DNA of 64,000 nt from Rheinheimera nanhaiensis E407-8 (GTDB lineage Bacteria > Pseudomonadota > Gammaproteobacteria > Enterobacterales > Alteromonadaceae). Location of the stretch: assembly GCF_000296695.1 (NCBI RefSeq), contig NZ_BAFK01000005.1:62001-126000 (forward strand), given 5' to 3'. Below the pieces are notes generated by a model. The model was not told the DNA's origin. It saw only the letters and a program-made list of their open reading frames with translations, and searched no databases. This document shows, piece by piece, positions 44,848 to 54,374 of the stretch. Position numbers and translations under genes: made by a program. Position 1 is the first letter of the stretch. The number at the start of each line of letters is the position of its first letter.

Positions 44848-45411
44848 TTACTCTACCACAGCATCACAACTCTTTACATAAAAGCTATCTAAATAAAAGT
44901 TTTCAGTTGATGGCCTTTTTGTCCACGCATTCCCTAAGTGAAACTTATACGTTGGTAATGTAACCACACTCCCCTTATATTCCCCAGTTAAAAGTTTGGC
45001 TCTAACTGCCCAAAAATAGCCGTCAGTTCCCCATTGTTTTTTTATTACATTAGTTATTTGTAATTGTGTATTTGCAGAAATTTTATCTACCAAGGCATAT
45101 TTAGATGAGGATAATGAAGTACCAAATAACTTTTCATTCCAAAACTCTTTGTCACTTTGATATTGAGCAAAAGAATTCAAAATACTTTTTTCTTTATCAT
45201 ACGCCTGAATGGGTAAAGACTGTACACCTAAGCAACTGCCTGCTGTCGATATTGATGAAGATAAGTTTGCGCACCAACCTTTATACAACACGCTTGGTTT
45301 TAATAACTGATAGCAATCTCCCGTATAACTTCCAGTGTAGTCCAGACTTGATGAGAAAGCGCAAGCACTTAAAGAGAGTACAGCCGTTAATTTTAAAATA
45401 TACTTAATCAT
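44848..45411 (-). CDS. Lipoprotein overlapping the Rhs gene, probable immunity protein
   Basis: A 187-residue lipoprotein with lipobox LSAC (Cys17), then a mature part with five further Cys (GDCYQ, GWCAN, GSCLG, KSCDA among them). It overlaps the Rhs stop by four bases (ATGA) and shares the low GC of the Rhs tip, so tip and lipoprotein look like one exchangeable module. A lipid-anchored periplasmic location suits an antidote to a lipase-like toxin, as in Tle-Tli pairs, but there is no direct evidence of immunity here. Confidence 0.7.
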   Translation of the reverse strand: MIKYILKLTAVLSLSACAFSSSLDYTGSYTGDCYQLLKPSVLYKGWCANLSSSISTAGSCLGVQSLPIQAYDKEKSILNSFAQYQSDKEFWNEKLFGTSLSSSKYALVDKISANTQLQITNVIKKQWGTDGYFWAVRAKLLTGEYKGSVVTLPTYKFHLGNAWTKRPSTENFYLDSFYVKSCDAVVE

Positions 45412-48400
45412 CGATAGTTACTCCCGCCATGACATAATGCATCGTCAATACTTCTACAGTTGGTAGAAGTTGCCCCCCAGTTAAACATTCTTCCGAATAT
45501 AAATCCGTTTACAATGTCCCATTTGCCTAACTGAGTCATTCTTTGGTTTGCACCATATGCCACGTTTCCAAAAGGCAAAGAGTTTAGGCTCGCAGAAGGT
45601 GCAAAACCTTTTGCAACTAGTGTGTTACAGGTGAGTGTACCTAAACTATGGCAATATGAAATATGACTACCAGCATTTGCACTATTAATATAGTCGAAGC
45701 CGGACGCATCTAAATAGCCTTGATAACCCAATAATGTGTCATTTACATCCCAAAGTACTCCCCATACGCCCGCTTCACGAGATGTAAAACCAGTCATTTC
45801 ATTCGTTTTAGCGTCATATCTGGAGCCTGCAATATAATTCCCTGCGAAAGAATTTAAAGTTAAAAGAATATTTAGTTCAGTTAGCGTCATTCCATTCTTT
45901 CTTGCAAACCTTGCCATTTCATCTCTGGTATATGAGCTAACCATATAGTTACCAAAGGAACTAGCATAGTCGCCCCAACTATTTAGATCTTGCCCGTATC
46001 CAGCTCCAGAATTTGGCCCTTGTTGGAACGCATTAAAGCCTGCTGCCCAGAAGCCATGACCAAATTTACCTCCATTTAAGTCAGCAGCAATTCCTCCTGC
46101 GGTTGCCTGAGTCGCTACGGATTGCCATGAACCTTGTCCCCATTGTGTATTTGCCTGCTGCCCAACATATGCCATTGCACCTGCCGTAAATGCTCCTCGC
46201 AATGCTCCTGTGGAATTTGCTCCCTGAGAGCGGGCAATTTCATAGTTTCCAGCGGCTACACAAGCGGCATAATATGGACCGCACCAAGCAGAACCAATAG
46301 AAACCAACCAACCACTTACCTTAGGCCCCAACGCCTTAAGGATACTTCGCCCTAGCTTTTTGAATGGCTTAGCTATCTTTTCTAAGAAGTTATAGCCGCT
46401 TGGGTCTACATATCTAAGAGGATTATTTATTACATAACTGTAGCGGTTATAATTTTGACTATTCTCCGGTGCCTGAATGAACGGATCGGCCTGTAGGAAT
46501 CGGCCCAAGGTTGGATCGTAGATCCGACCGCCCATATGAATAACGTCAAAGTCGTTAATCATCTTATGGCCGGTGTAACCTTTACTGTCACCTGGGTTGC
46601 TGTAGGTGGTAAACACGCTGTTAGTGCTTACGCTGTACTGCTTGCCCCAGGGGTCGTAGATAAACTGTTGCAACAAGCTGCCAGTAGCATTGGTTATGCT
46701 GGTGGTAGAACCCTGGCCGTCTTTGTGCAGGTAATATTCGTCATGCGCGTTATTGCTGCGCTTGGTAATTACCGCATTGCCGACATAAAACTTATGCTCG
46801 GTGACCGCTGTGGGTAAACTTACCCGCTCGTATAAGCCGCCAATATATAAGGTATCGGTGGTTTTGTTATCACGCACATCAGTACGGCGATACAGCTCGC
46901 GGTTGGGGCCGTAAGCAAAATCGGTGCGGTTAGCGCCCTGGGTTACTCTGGCAGGTTTATCAAAGGCGGTATAGGTCAAGCTGCGCTTACCGTCGTTGGT
47001 GACATTGCCGTTATTATCATAACTAAAGTTGTAATGGCGGGTGCCAGTGCAATTGCTACCTGACCATACGCCGGTTAAACGGTTGGTTTTACTGCTGTCA
47101 TAGCAATAATTACCAACATTGGTTTTAAAGGTCATATTGCCAAAATGATCGAAGCGGTAGCTTTCATTCATCTTAAGCGCCGCCGGCAGGCTGCTGTAGC
47201 CAGCACTGCCGCTTACCGCACTGATGGTACGCGAGGTAACGCGGTGTAAATCATCATAGCCAAATATTTCGGTAAAACCGGCCTGGCTACCGACATTGCC
47301 AAAGTTCAGCTGGCGCTGGGTAACGTTGCCCACATAGTCGTAGTTGTAGTCCATGTTATGTACATGGGTAGCACCGCGTTTCACCGTTAAGGTATCTAAC
47401 CAGCCACTGGCACCGTAAAAACTGCGATCTTCGGTTACCCCATTGGCATACACCACCTTAGTGGCCTGGCCGCGCGCGTTTACGGCCTGAATATGCTGGT
47501 ATACCCGGTTTGACTTGTTATCGGTCAGCTTAACCAGGCTGCCATGTTGATACTCATGTTTAATCACCAGATCATCGGCCGGGTTCAGTGTCCAGCTGGG
47601 GTAAGTCAGTAAATGCAGACGGTTAAAGCTGTCGTAGCTGCTGCTAACGCTAAAACTGCTGCCGGCCGTGCGGGTAAGCTTACTGGCTGGTAGTGCCCGG
47701 CTATTGTAGCTGTACAGCTCTTCATAGTCTGGTGTTGCGGTGGTAGTACATGGCTGGTTAGTGCCAAAGCTGCGCACCCGGGTTAACTGACCACGGTTGT
47801 AGCTGGCTACACTGTTACCATAGTCCCAGCAGCTGGTGCCAGATGGGTCATAACGGCGTGTCATGCGCCCTATACTGTCATAGTCAAACGCTGTGGTTTG
47901 GTTTTTCGCATCAGTCTGGCTGAGTAGTTCACCAAAGGCGTTATAGCTATAGTTCCAGACACCTTTGTCCTGATCGTTCATGCGGTACTTACGGCCATAG
48001 GCGTCATAGAAGTTTTGCGTACGTAAGCTGCGCACCCCGGTAACACTTTGGGCGTGCACCGTTTCCAGGTTACCGAACGGGTCGTAACTGTAATCGAGAA
48101 TATTATTTAAGTGATCTTTTACCTGCTGTGTCTGGCCCAGGTAATTGGTTAATGTTTGCTGTGTTTTACCTTCTGGGTCAGTGGTAATGGTTAAGAAACC
48201 ACGATAGCTGATTTCGCTAACGCCGCCACTGGCCAGGTGAGTTTTATAAGCCCGGCCCAGGCTGTCATACTCTACGCGGCTGGCATGGCCTGACGCTGCA
48301 CCTATGCCTGGCTCGTAACTATACTCTGGCCGCCCCTGCGCATCATAAGTTGTGCGGCTAACCGACCAGCTACCGGTAAGCAACTTAGTGCGGCTTTCTA

Positions 48401-51400
48401 TATCACGGCCATACTTATCTAAAAACTGCAGCTGCTCACCACCGCCATCGGCATACTGCCGGATACGGGCATAAGCACCTGTCACGCCACAGCCACCAGA
48501 TATCTGGCTGCAATAAAGCCGCTCGGTGTAGCTGTTAATTACCGGATCGCTACTGCTATGGCCTTTAATATAACTGCGATAACTTTGCCCCAGCGCCGTT
48601 AAGTACTGCCGGCTGGTTTGATTATTGGCATCAACAGTGTTGATGTAATTTACCCGGCCGGTAACCGTATCGGCGCTTAGGCCGTTGTAGGTATAGACCG
48701 TTTTATAACCCAAGGGGTTAATACTTTCTTTCAGATAGCGAAGACGGCTGTCATATACGCTGTCGCTTGCACGGGTGGCGGTAACACTGCCAGTTGCATT
48801 AGTCCCCGCTGTAACGGCTTTACGGCTAATATTACCCGCTGCATCATAGCTGTATTGCGTGCTGGTACGCAGCGCGCTGTTATTGGGTGCCAGGATCTCT
48901 GTTTTTAGTAGTAAGCCACCGGTTTTGTCGTAGTAATCAAACTGACTTTCCCGAACCAGACTCTTACTACCTTGTGTTTTTGTTACCTTAGTTGTAGCCA
49001 GACGGCCATAACGCTGGTGAACCACTGAAGTGCCATAGCTGTTTACTGTTGTTGTGGTTAACTTTTGGCTCGTAGTATTGGCGTCGCTCTGCACTACTGT
49101 ATTGGTTAACAGGTTGCCATAAGTATCGTAACTAAAACTGCTGCTGGTTTTTGCCAGCGCATAATGCTGGTTATTGCTGCCAAGCTGGTAACTGTGCTCT
49201 TCACTGGCGCTGATGTAGGGATACACACCACCTTGGCTTGTGGCACGTTTAGCAACGGTATTTTTGGCAAAGGATAATAGATGTTCTGTGCCATTTACCG
49301 TAATAACCTGAGTGGTAGTTTTAGGAATGCCAGTATAGGGCCACAGCTGGTTGTAAACCGTTTCAGTAACGACGTTAGTTTGCTGGTCTTTGGTGCGAAG
49401 CACTTCAAAACCCAGCATACCGCGGCCTTTTTTATGCACCAGCAAACCGCCGTACTGATAAGTTACACTGACCTTTTTCGTCGGGTTAACCTCTGAACTA
49501 ACCTTAGACACCACATACATGCCGGCACGGGGCGAGAAGAAGTCACTACTGGTGTTATTGCTTGACGCATCACGGAAATAGACCGACTTATTGGTGATAT
49601 TTTTATATTCAATGTCGGTGACCACTCCCCAGCCATTAGTAATTTTGTTAATGGCATATTCATTAATATGCGGCCGTAAGCTATGAAAAATTTTCCAGCC
49701 GTTATCATTGGTTGCCGTAAGTAAGTCTAATTTCCCATCAGCATTAATATCAGCAAACTGAATTGCAGCGTTACTATCGAAGGTTCTGCTGCCGCGCTGT
49801 TCAAACAACACCTGCTCGGTAGTATCGGTTGGCCGGGATAAATAAATGCTCCAGTTACTGCTACTGGTAGGCAGCAATACATCTGTTCTGCCATCGCCAT
49901 TAATATCAATAAAATAGGTTAACCCTAACAAGCTATTAGACACCGCCGGCAAACTCGCCTGGCGTGCCGCTAACAATAGGTTGCCATTAGACATCCGGTA
50001 ATACCAGCGAGTATTGCTGCGGTACATCAGGTCGGTGTAACCGTCACCATTTAAGTCCACTGCGCGCACGTCAGCAATATTGCCTAAGTTTTGTCGTTCA
50101 ACCAGACTGCTGCCGGTCGATGTAAACAACTTCACACTGTTTGTCGTTACCCATTGGCCGCATGCCGATGTCGGACTGGTTTGAACACTTTGTGTGCTGT
50201 ATGCAGGCTCGGATTGAATTTGGATCTGGCATCCCGAGCCTGGATCAGGCTCCCACACTGTTTGACTTACTTTAACAATCAGATCCGTTTTACCATCACC
50301 GTTAATATCCAGCATTGATGCAGATTTCATATCTGCCGTGAAGCGGTCCGGGTACATATCAAATACGCCTCCCGAACTCTCCCCAATAGGGCCTAAATCT
50401 TTTTCGCTGCTAAACGGGCTGCCATTTATCACGCTGCCTAAATTTTGATACCAGCGAAAGCGGCCATCGCGAACATAGACAATATCCTCCAGACCATCGC
50501 CGTCGATATCAGCGACAAAAGCGCCCCCCTCGAGACCATAGGCAACCCGATTGGTATTGATAAGCGTGTGGTTTAACTGGATATCATAGGTTTCGCATAA
50601 CTGCCTGCCATAGGGTTCCGGCTCACATCGAGTTGCACTGGTGGTTGACGGGGTATAGGCAATGATATGCCAGTTACTGGTCGCTGAGTTAGCTACCAGT
50701 AGATCACGCTGGCCATCACCGTTATAGTCGATCGATTGGGCAAACTGTTTCTTGTTGATACCAACATTCGTCAAGCCAATTTCATTAACGTAATTGTTGG
50801 TTACCGGCTCTTCCCAACAAAATGTTGGTTCGCCAGGAATATTCTGACAACGTTGCTGGTAAGTAACCTGACCACCGCCCAAACGCAGTTTCCACTGGTT
50901 GGAGCGCACATACAGCATGTCGACATAACCGTCACCATTTATATCGATAAACTGCTGATTGTAGCGATCAAAAGAACTCCCCTTAAGCTCGGATGCTGTG
51001 GAAAAAGGTACGTAATTTTCGGTAACAGGTTCTTGCCAACAGAACTGTGGTACACCAGGTTCTGTTTCACAGCGAGTTTGATAAGTTGTCGTTTTTGCTG
51101 CTGGTTTCTGCCAGTCAAACTGGGTAGCGGGAAGACATTGTTGCAATCCCTTATCGGCACATTCCTGCACAGAAATCAGATGATTTTTTTCTTCCAGCAC
51201 ATTTGATGAAACATAATTGAGCTGATAATGCCGCACAATATTACTATCTGCGCTGCCATCCAGATAAACCGACACGTTCGATAATAATTTTGACATCATC
51301 ACGCGGGAACCCGCTTGCCATCCGGCAGCGCGTTTTGGGTTGTTGGCGTAATTTAACTGCACCTTGGCAAACGGGGCTGCACCACCCGCTCTACCGGTAT

Positions 51401-52559
51401 AATGCACTTCAGTTAAATAGTGTTCACCTTTGGCAAGGTCTTTCTGGTATTTGTAAACAATATAGTTGCCCTTTGCATCCTTGATGGCTTTTAACGCCCA
51501 AAGCCTGGCTGTACCAGAATTACTGGCGGTATCAAAAAAGGCATCAGTACCGGTTTCGCTACCTCCTGCGGCATTGCGCAAACTGATTGCCAGCGGATTA
51601 CCCATAGTATCGCTACCGCTTACAGCAGACACATCACCGTAATAATGGATTTCACCTGACTTGGTTTCTACCGTAAAGGCTAAAGGCCCTTGGGCAGCAG
51701 AACCATGTCGGCGTACAGTACTGAAACTGTCAATCTCGGTATGCAATAAGGTGCTGTTGTTCCAGTAAGCGCTATCGGCAACACCAATATCATTCTCTTT
51801 ACCATTTGTTACCAGTCGTTGTCCATCCAGACATAATCTGTCTGATGCGCTAAAAGCCACATTGCCTTGCACGCCGTCAACGGCAATATTTTTTGGACAG
51901 CGGGTTACCGCTGAAGCGCCTGAAAAACTCCAACCCACGCCCATATAACCATCGCCACCTGAGCTGTTGTAACTGAACGCTAACTGTGGCTGCACGCCAG
52001 CGATACCTGCAGGCAGTGATAGCGGAATTTGATAAGTTGCCGCACCAGACTCATCTACGCGGAACTCGCCGGCAGTTAATCCAACCACCGAGCCTGCCAC
52101 TATAGACGTGGGTAAGGGTTCTATTGGGTCATATACGTTGCCACCAACGGCTGACACCGTGGCTTCAGTGTCAAGATTCGACAAGGTAATAACAGGCAGA
52201 TTGGCTTCGTGAAACAAGATCCTTAAATCGCCAACACCATTACCGGTGTAATCGGCATAACTAAGCTGGCGCACACTGCTATGCCCCTGCTGCAGCTGTA
52301 ACGCCCGCCATTGCTCTTCCGTCAGATACTCAACTTGCCAGCCCGTTGCGCCCTGAAATAACCGCATTAATCCATTTGCCGGTGTCAGCGCCAGTGGCAC
52401 GCTAACCTCAGCATGTATCAGCACAAATTGTTTGGGCGCGGCTAGATATATATCCCCGGCATAGTCACTAAATAGCTCGTAACCACCACTATTAGCCTTG
52501 GCAGAAAAACCAACCAGCACCAAAACGGTTAACAACAAACAGCGAACAACAGCAAGCAT
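45408..52559 (-). CDS. Giant exported SpvB/VCBS/Rhs polymorphic-toxin-like protein
   Basis: 2383 residues from the ATG at 52559 (AAAAGGA upstream). Order: signal peptide (1-23); SpvB-like domain (about 160-400; GEFRVDESGAATYQIPLSLP); seven DxNGDGxxD calcium-type repeats (about 535-945); a TcdB-like middle; Rhs/YD repeats (about 1150-1990); the core DPTLGRFLQADPF...YSYVINNPLRYVDPSGY (about 2010-2050); and a low-GC tip of about 333 residues. The tip has YCHSLGT with Ser near 2305, a lipase-like elbow, and later Asp (KWD) and His (LCHGG) that could complete a triad. A Sec signal rather than PAAR/VgrG features argues against T6SS delivery. It leads the lipoprotein and small-protein array. Confidence 0.88.
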   Translation of the reverse strand: MLAVVRCLLLTVLVLVGFSAKANSGGYELFSDYAGDIYLAAPKQFVLIHAEVSVPLALTPANGLMRLFQGATGWQVEYLTEEQWRALQLQQGHSSVRQLSYADYTGNGVGDLRILFHEANLPVITLSNLDTEATVSAVGGNVYDPIEPLPTSIVAGSVVGLTAGEFRVDESGAATYQIPLSLPAGIAGVQPQLAFSYNSSGGDGYMGVGWSFSGASAVTRCPKNIAVDGVQGNVAFSASDRLCLDGQRLVTNGKENDIGVADSAYWNNSTLLHTEIDSFSTVRRHGSAAQGPLAFTVETKSGEIHYYGDVSAVSGSDTMGNPLAISLRNAAGGSETGTDAFFDTASNSGTARLWALKAIKDAKGNYIVYKYQKDLAKGEHYLTEVHYTGRAGGAAPFAKVQLNYANNPKRAAGWQAGSRVMMSKLLSNVSVYLDGSADSNIVRHYQLNYVSSNVLEEKNHLISVQECADKGLQQCLPATQFDWQKPAAKTTTYQTRCETEPGVPQFCWQEPVTENYVPFSTASELKGSSFDRYNQQFIDINGDGYVDMLYVRSNQWKLRLGGGQVTYQQRCQNIPGEPTFCWEEPVTNNYVNEIGLTNVGINKKQFAQSIDYNGDGQRDLLVANSATSNWHIIAYTPSTTSATRCEPEPYGRQLCETYDIQLNHTLINTNRVAYGLEGGAFVADIDGDGLEDIVYVRDGRFRWYQNLGSVINGSPFSSEKDLGPIGESSGGVFDMYPDRFTADMKSASMLDINGDGKTDLIVKVSQTVWEPDPGSGCQIQIQSEPAYSTQSVQTSPTSACGQWVTTNSVKLFTSTGSSLVERQNLGNIADVRAVDLNGDGYTDLMYRSNTRWYYRMSNGNLLLAARQASLPAVSNSLLGLTYFIDINGDGRTDVLLPTSSSNWSIYLSRPTDTTEQVLFEQRGSRTFDSNAAIQFADINADGKLDLLTATNDNGWKIFHSLRPHINEYAINKITNGWGVVTDIEYKNITNKSVYFRDASSNNTSSDFFSPRAGMYVVSKVSSEVNPTKKVSVTYQYGGLLVHKKGRGMLGFEVLRTKDQQTNVVTETVYNQLWPYTGIPKTTTQVITVNGTEHLLSFAKNTVAKRATSQGGVYPYISASEEHSYQLGSNNQHYALAKTSSSFSYDTYGNLLTNTVVQSDANTTSQKLTTTTVNSYGTSVVHQRYGRLATTKVTKTQGSKSLVRESQFDYYDKTGGLLLKTEILAPNNSALRTSTQYSYDAAGNISRKAVTAGTNATGSVTATRASDSVYDSRLRYLKESINPLGYKTVYTYNGLSADTVTGRVNYINTVDANNQTSRQYLTALGQSYRSYIKGHSSSDPVINSYTERLYCSQISGGCGVTGAYARIRQYADGGGEQLQFLDKYGRDIESRTKLLTGSWSVSRTTYDAQGRPEYSYEPGIGAASGHASRVEYDSLGRAYKTHLASGGVSEISYRGFLTITTDPEGKTQQTLTNYLGQTQQVKDHLNNILDYSYDPFGNLETVHAQSVTGVRSLRTQNFYDAYGRKYRMNDQDKGVWNYSYNAFGELLSQTDAKNQTTAFDYDSIGRMTRRYDPSGTSCWDYGNSVASYNRGQLTRVRSFGTNQPCTTTATPDYEELYSYNSRALPASKLTRTAGSSFSVSSSYDSFNRLHLLTYPSWTLNPADDLVIKHEYQHGSLVKLTDNKSNRVYQHIQAVNARGQATKVVYANGVTEDRSFYGASGWLDTLTVKRGATHVHNMDYNYDYVGNVTQRQLNFGNVGSQAGFTEIFGYDDLHRVTSRTISAVSGSAGYSSLPAALKMNESYRFDHFGNMTFKTNVGNYCYDSSKTNRLTGVWSGSNCTGTRHYNFSYDNNGNVTNDGKRSLTYTAFDKPARVTQGANRTDFAYGPNRELYRRTDVRDNKTTDTLYIGGLYERVSLPTAVTEHKFYVGNAVITKRSNNAHDEYYLHKDGQGSTTSITNATGSLLQQFIYDPWGKQYSVSTNSVFTTYSNPGDSKGYTGHKMINDFDVIHMGGRIYDPTLGRFLQADPFIQAPENSQNYNRYSYVINNPLRYVDPSGYNFLEKIAKPFKKLGRSILKALGPKVSGWLVSIGSAWCGPYYAACVAAGNYEIARSQGANSTGALRGAFTAGAMAYVGQQANTQWGQGSWQSVATQATAGGIAADLNGGKFGHGFWAAGFNAFQQGPNSGAGYGQDLNSWGDYASSFGNYMVSSYTRDEMARFARKNGMTLTELNILLTLNSFAGNYIAGSRYDAKTNEMTGFTSREAGVWGVLWDVNDTLLGYQGYLDASGFDYINSANAGSHISYCHSLGTLTCNTLVAKGFAPSASLNSLPFGNVAYGANQRMTQLGKWDIVNGFIFGRMFNWGATSTNCRSIDDALCHGGSNYR

Positions 52560-52763
52560 GGGCAATCCTTTTAAGCCTTTTTATTATCTGGCAGGCAAAC
52601 TTATTGTTTCTCCGCGATAAAACAAGAGAACAATATCGTTACAAAATAAAAACTGGCAGATTTTACTCATAGTGGTTAATTTTGCAACAAATAAAATTAA
52701 CCACTAATTACAAAAAGCGCGGATTGATGACAATAAAGATACAATTAGGCAGCCGGAATCCGG

Positions 52764-54107
52764 CTATAACCCCAAATACCAGGTGGCGATAGAAAAATAC
52801 AGCACCACGCCGGCGACGTCGGCGATAGAGGTAATCAGCGGGCCGCTGGCGGTAGCGGGGTCGAGCTTAAAGCGGCTGAGTAAAAAGGGTAGCGACAAGC
52901 CGATTAAACTGCCGGCCAGTACCACCAGCATCATGGTAAGGGCGACCACTACGGCAATATCATAACCGCCGCGCCACCAGCCTAAGCCTACTACCGCCGC
53001 GGCCATGGTCAGGCCAAGCAAGCCGGCGACCAGGCACTCTTTACCGAGTAAATAGCCCCAGTCGCGCAGTTTAATTTCGCCGGTGGCCAGGGCGCGCACC
53101 ATCAGGGTGCCGGATTGGGCGCCGGCATTACCGCTGCTGCCAATCAGCAAGGGTAAAAAAAACAATAGCGCAATATGGCTGGATATAGTGCCTTCAAAGT
53201 AGGCAATGCCAGCGCCAGAGAAGATATTGCCAAACACCAGAATCACCAGCCACAGCACACGTTTACGGTACAGCAAGCCTATGCCGGCCTCTTTAACGCT
53301 GGTTTCCAGTTTGCCGATGGTGGCGGTTTTGTGAAAGTCTTCGGTCGCTTCTTGCGCGGCCACGTCCATCGCATCGTCATAGGTAACAATACCCACCATC
53401 TGATGCTCGCTGTTAACAATCGGCAGTGCCATTAAGTCGTATTTGGCAATCAGCGCCGCCACTTCTTCCTGTGGCATCTCTACGCTGGCATAAATAGGAT
53501 CATGGTTTACCAGCTCGTCAATCGGCATCGTCACCGGCGCCAGAATAAGATCGCGCAAGGTCACCACGCCTATTAACTTACGGGCATCGTCTACCACATA
53601 GGCCGAATAGATGGTTTCTTTATCCGGTGCTTCGCGGCGTAAGGAATCGAGCGCCTGCGCCACATTCAGCTGCTGCGCCAAAATGGCATAGTCTGATGTC
53701 ATAATGGCACCGGCGGTGCCTTCTTCGTGCGAACTTAAGCGCAGTAAGTCTTCACGCTCGGCCTGCGCCAGCGCCGGTAGCAGAGTTTCGCGCTGCTCGT
53801 CGCTTAAGCGGTTAAATAAGTCGGCGCGCTCGTCAGAGGACATCTGGCGGATAATAGGCGCCAGTTTACGCCGGCTGATGCGGATAGACAGCTTCACCTG
53901 CTGCTCTGGCGGTAAATAGCCAAACACTTCGGCTTGCTCGGCGCGTGGCAGCACGGTCAGTAGTGTCCATAAATCTTCGGGCGCAAATTCCACTAAGGCG
54001 GTGGCCAGATCGGCCGGGTGTACGTCCTCTACCTGCTCACGCAGCAGATGCACCGTATCGGATTCAAGCGCAGTGCGCAGTGTGCTGATTAGCGCCGGCA
54101 ATTCCAT
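52764..54107 (-). CDS. mgtE: Magnesium transporter MgtE
   Basis: A 447-residue MgtE. An N-terminal helical superhelix (about 1-130), two CBS domains (about 135-255; AIMTSDYAIL and LVNHDPIYASV) and five TM helices (about 285-447). The pore region GSSGNAGAQSGTLMVRALATGEI and the late DPATASGPLITSIADVAG are conserved. It admits Mg2+ when the cytosolic gate senses low Mg2+. The 5' leader has hairpins but does not resemble a known Mg2+ riboswitch. It is divergent from the DUF432-MscS pair. Confidence 0.93.
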   Translation of the reverse strand: MELPALISTLRTALESDTVHLLREQVEDVHPADLATALVEFAPEDLWTLLTVLPRAEQAEVFGYLPPEQQVKLSIRISRRKLAPIIRQMSSDERADLFNRLSDEQRETLLPALAQAEREDLLRLSSHEEGTAGAIMTSDYAILAQQLNVAQALDSLRREAPDKETIYSAYVVDDARKLIGVVTLRDLILAPVTMPIDELVNHDPIYASVEMPQEEVAALIAKYDLMALPIVNSEHQMVGIVTYDDAMDVAAQEATEDFHKTATIGKLETSVKEAGIGLLYRKRVLWLVILVFGNIFSGAGIAYFEGTISSHIALLFFLPLLIGSSGNAGAQSGTLMVRALATGEIKLRDWGYLLGKECLVAGLLGLTMAAAVVGLGWWRGGYDIAVVVALTMMLVVLAGSLIGLSLPFLLSRFKLDPATASGPLITSIADVAGVVLYFSIATWYLGL

Positions 54108-54127
54108 AGCAACCTCTTACTAAACTG

Positions 54128-54201
54128 GCTTAGCAAGGGCTGTTGGACACCCGGCTAAGCGAACATGGCGTAACGAATGATGATTGGCAGGCTGCACCTG
54201 C
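54128..54201 (-). promoter_or_regulatory. Structured leader upstream of mgtE
   Basis: Two perfect short stems lie 20-95 bases before the mgtE start: GCTTAGC (54128-54134) with GCTAAGC (54154-54160), and GCAGG (54187-54191) with CCTGC (54197-54201). Neither has a T-tract. They might form a regulatory 5' UTR. No M-box or YkoK consensus is evident. Confidence 0.4.
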
Positions 54202-54374
54202 TACCGGGCACGTCCATAGGGTTTCTCATTTGCGGTTAACGGTATTAACCTGTTGCACAATAAGCAAAAGATGGCGTTATTTTATAAAGCATAGCGGTGA
54301 ATTTCCACTGAATATGGTAAAAACGCCAAAAGAGCTTCATGTTAGTATTAACCGGACAAGCCTAACTGAGTACG

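Noticed and set aside
39697..45411. Integron cassette array (many small genes in one direction)
   Set aside because: Gaps between genes are often only 5-50 bases, too short for attC sites, no attC-like inverted core was seen, there is no integrase, and the genes are paralogues of each other.
50736..51206. Plus-strand open frame of about 156 codons inside the Rhs gene
   Set aside because: It lies opposite well-formed VCBS repeats of the Rhs protein, has no RBS and no domain.
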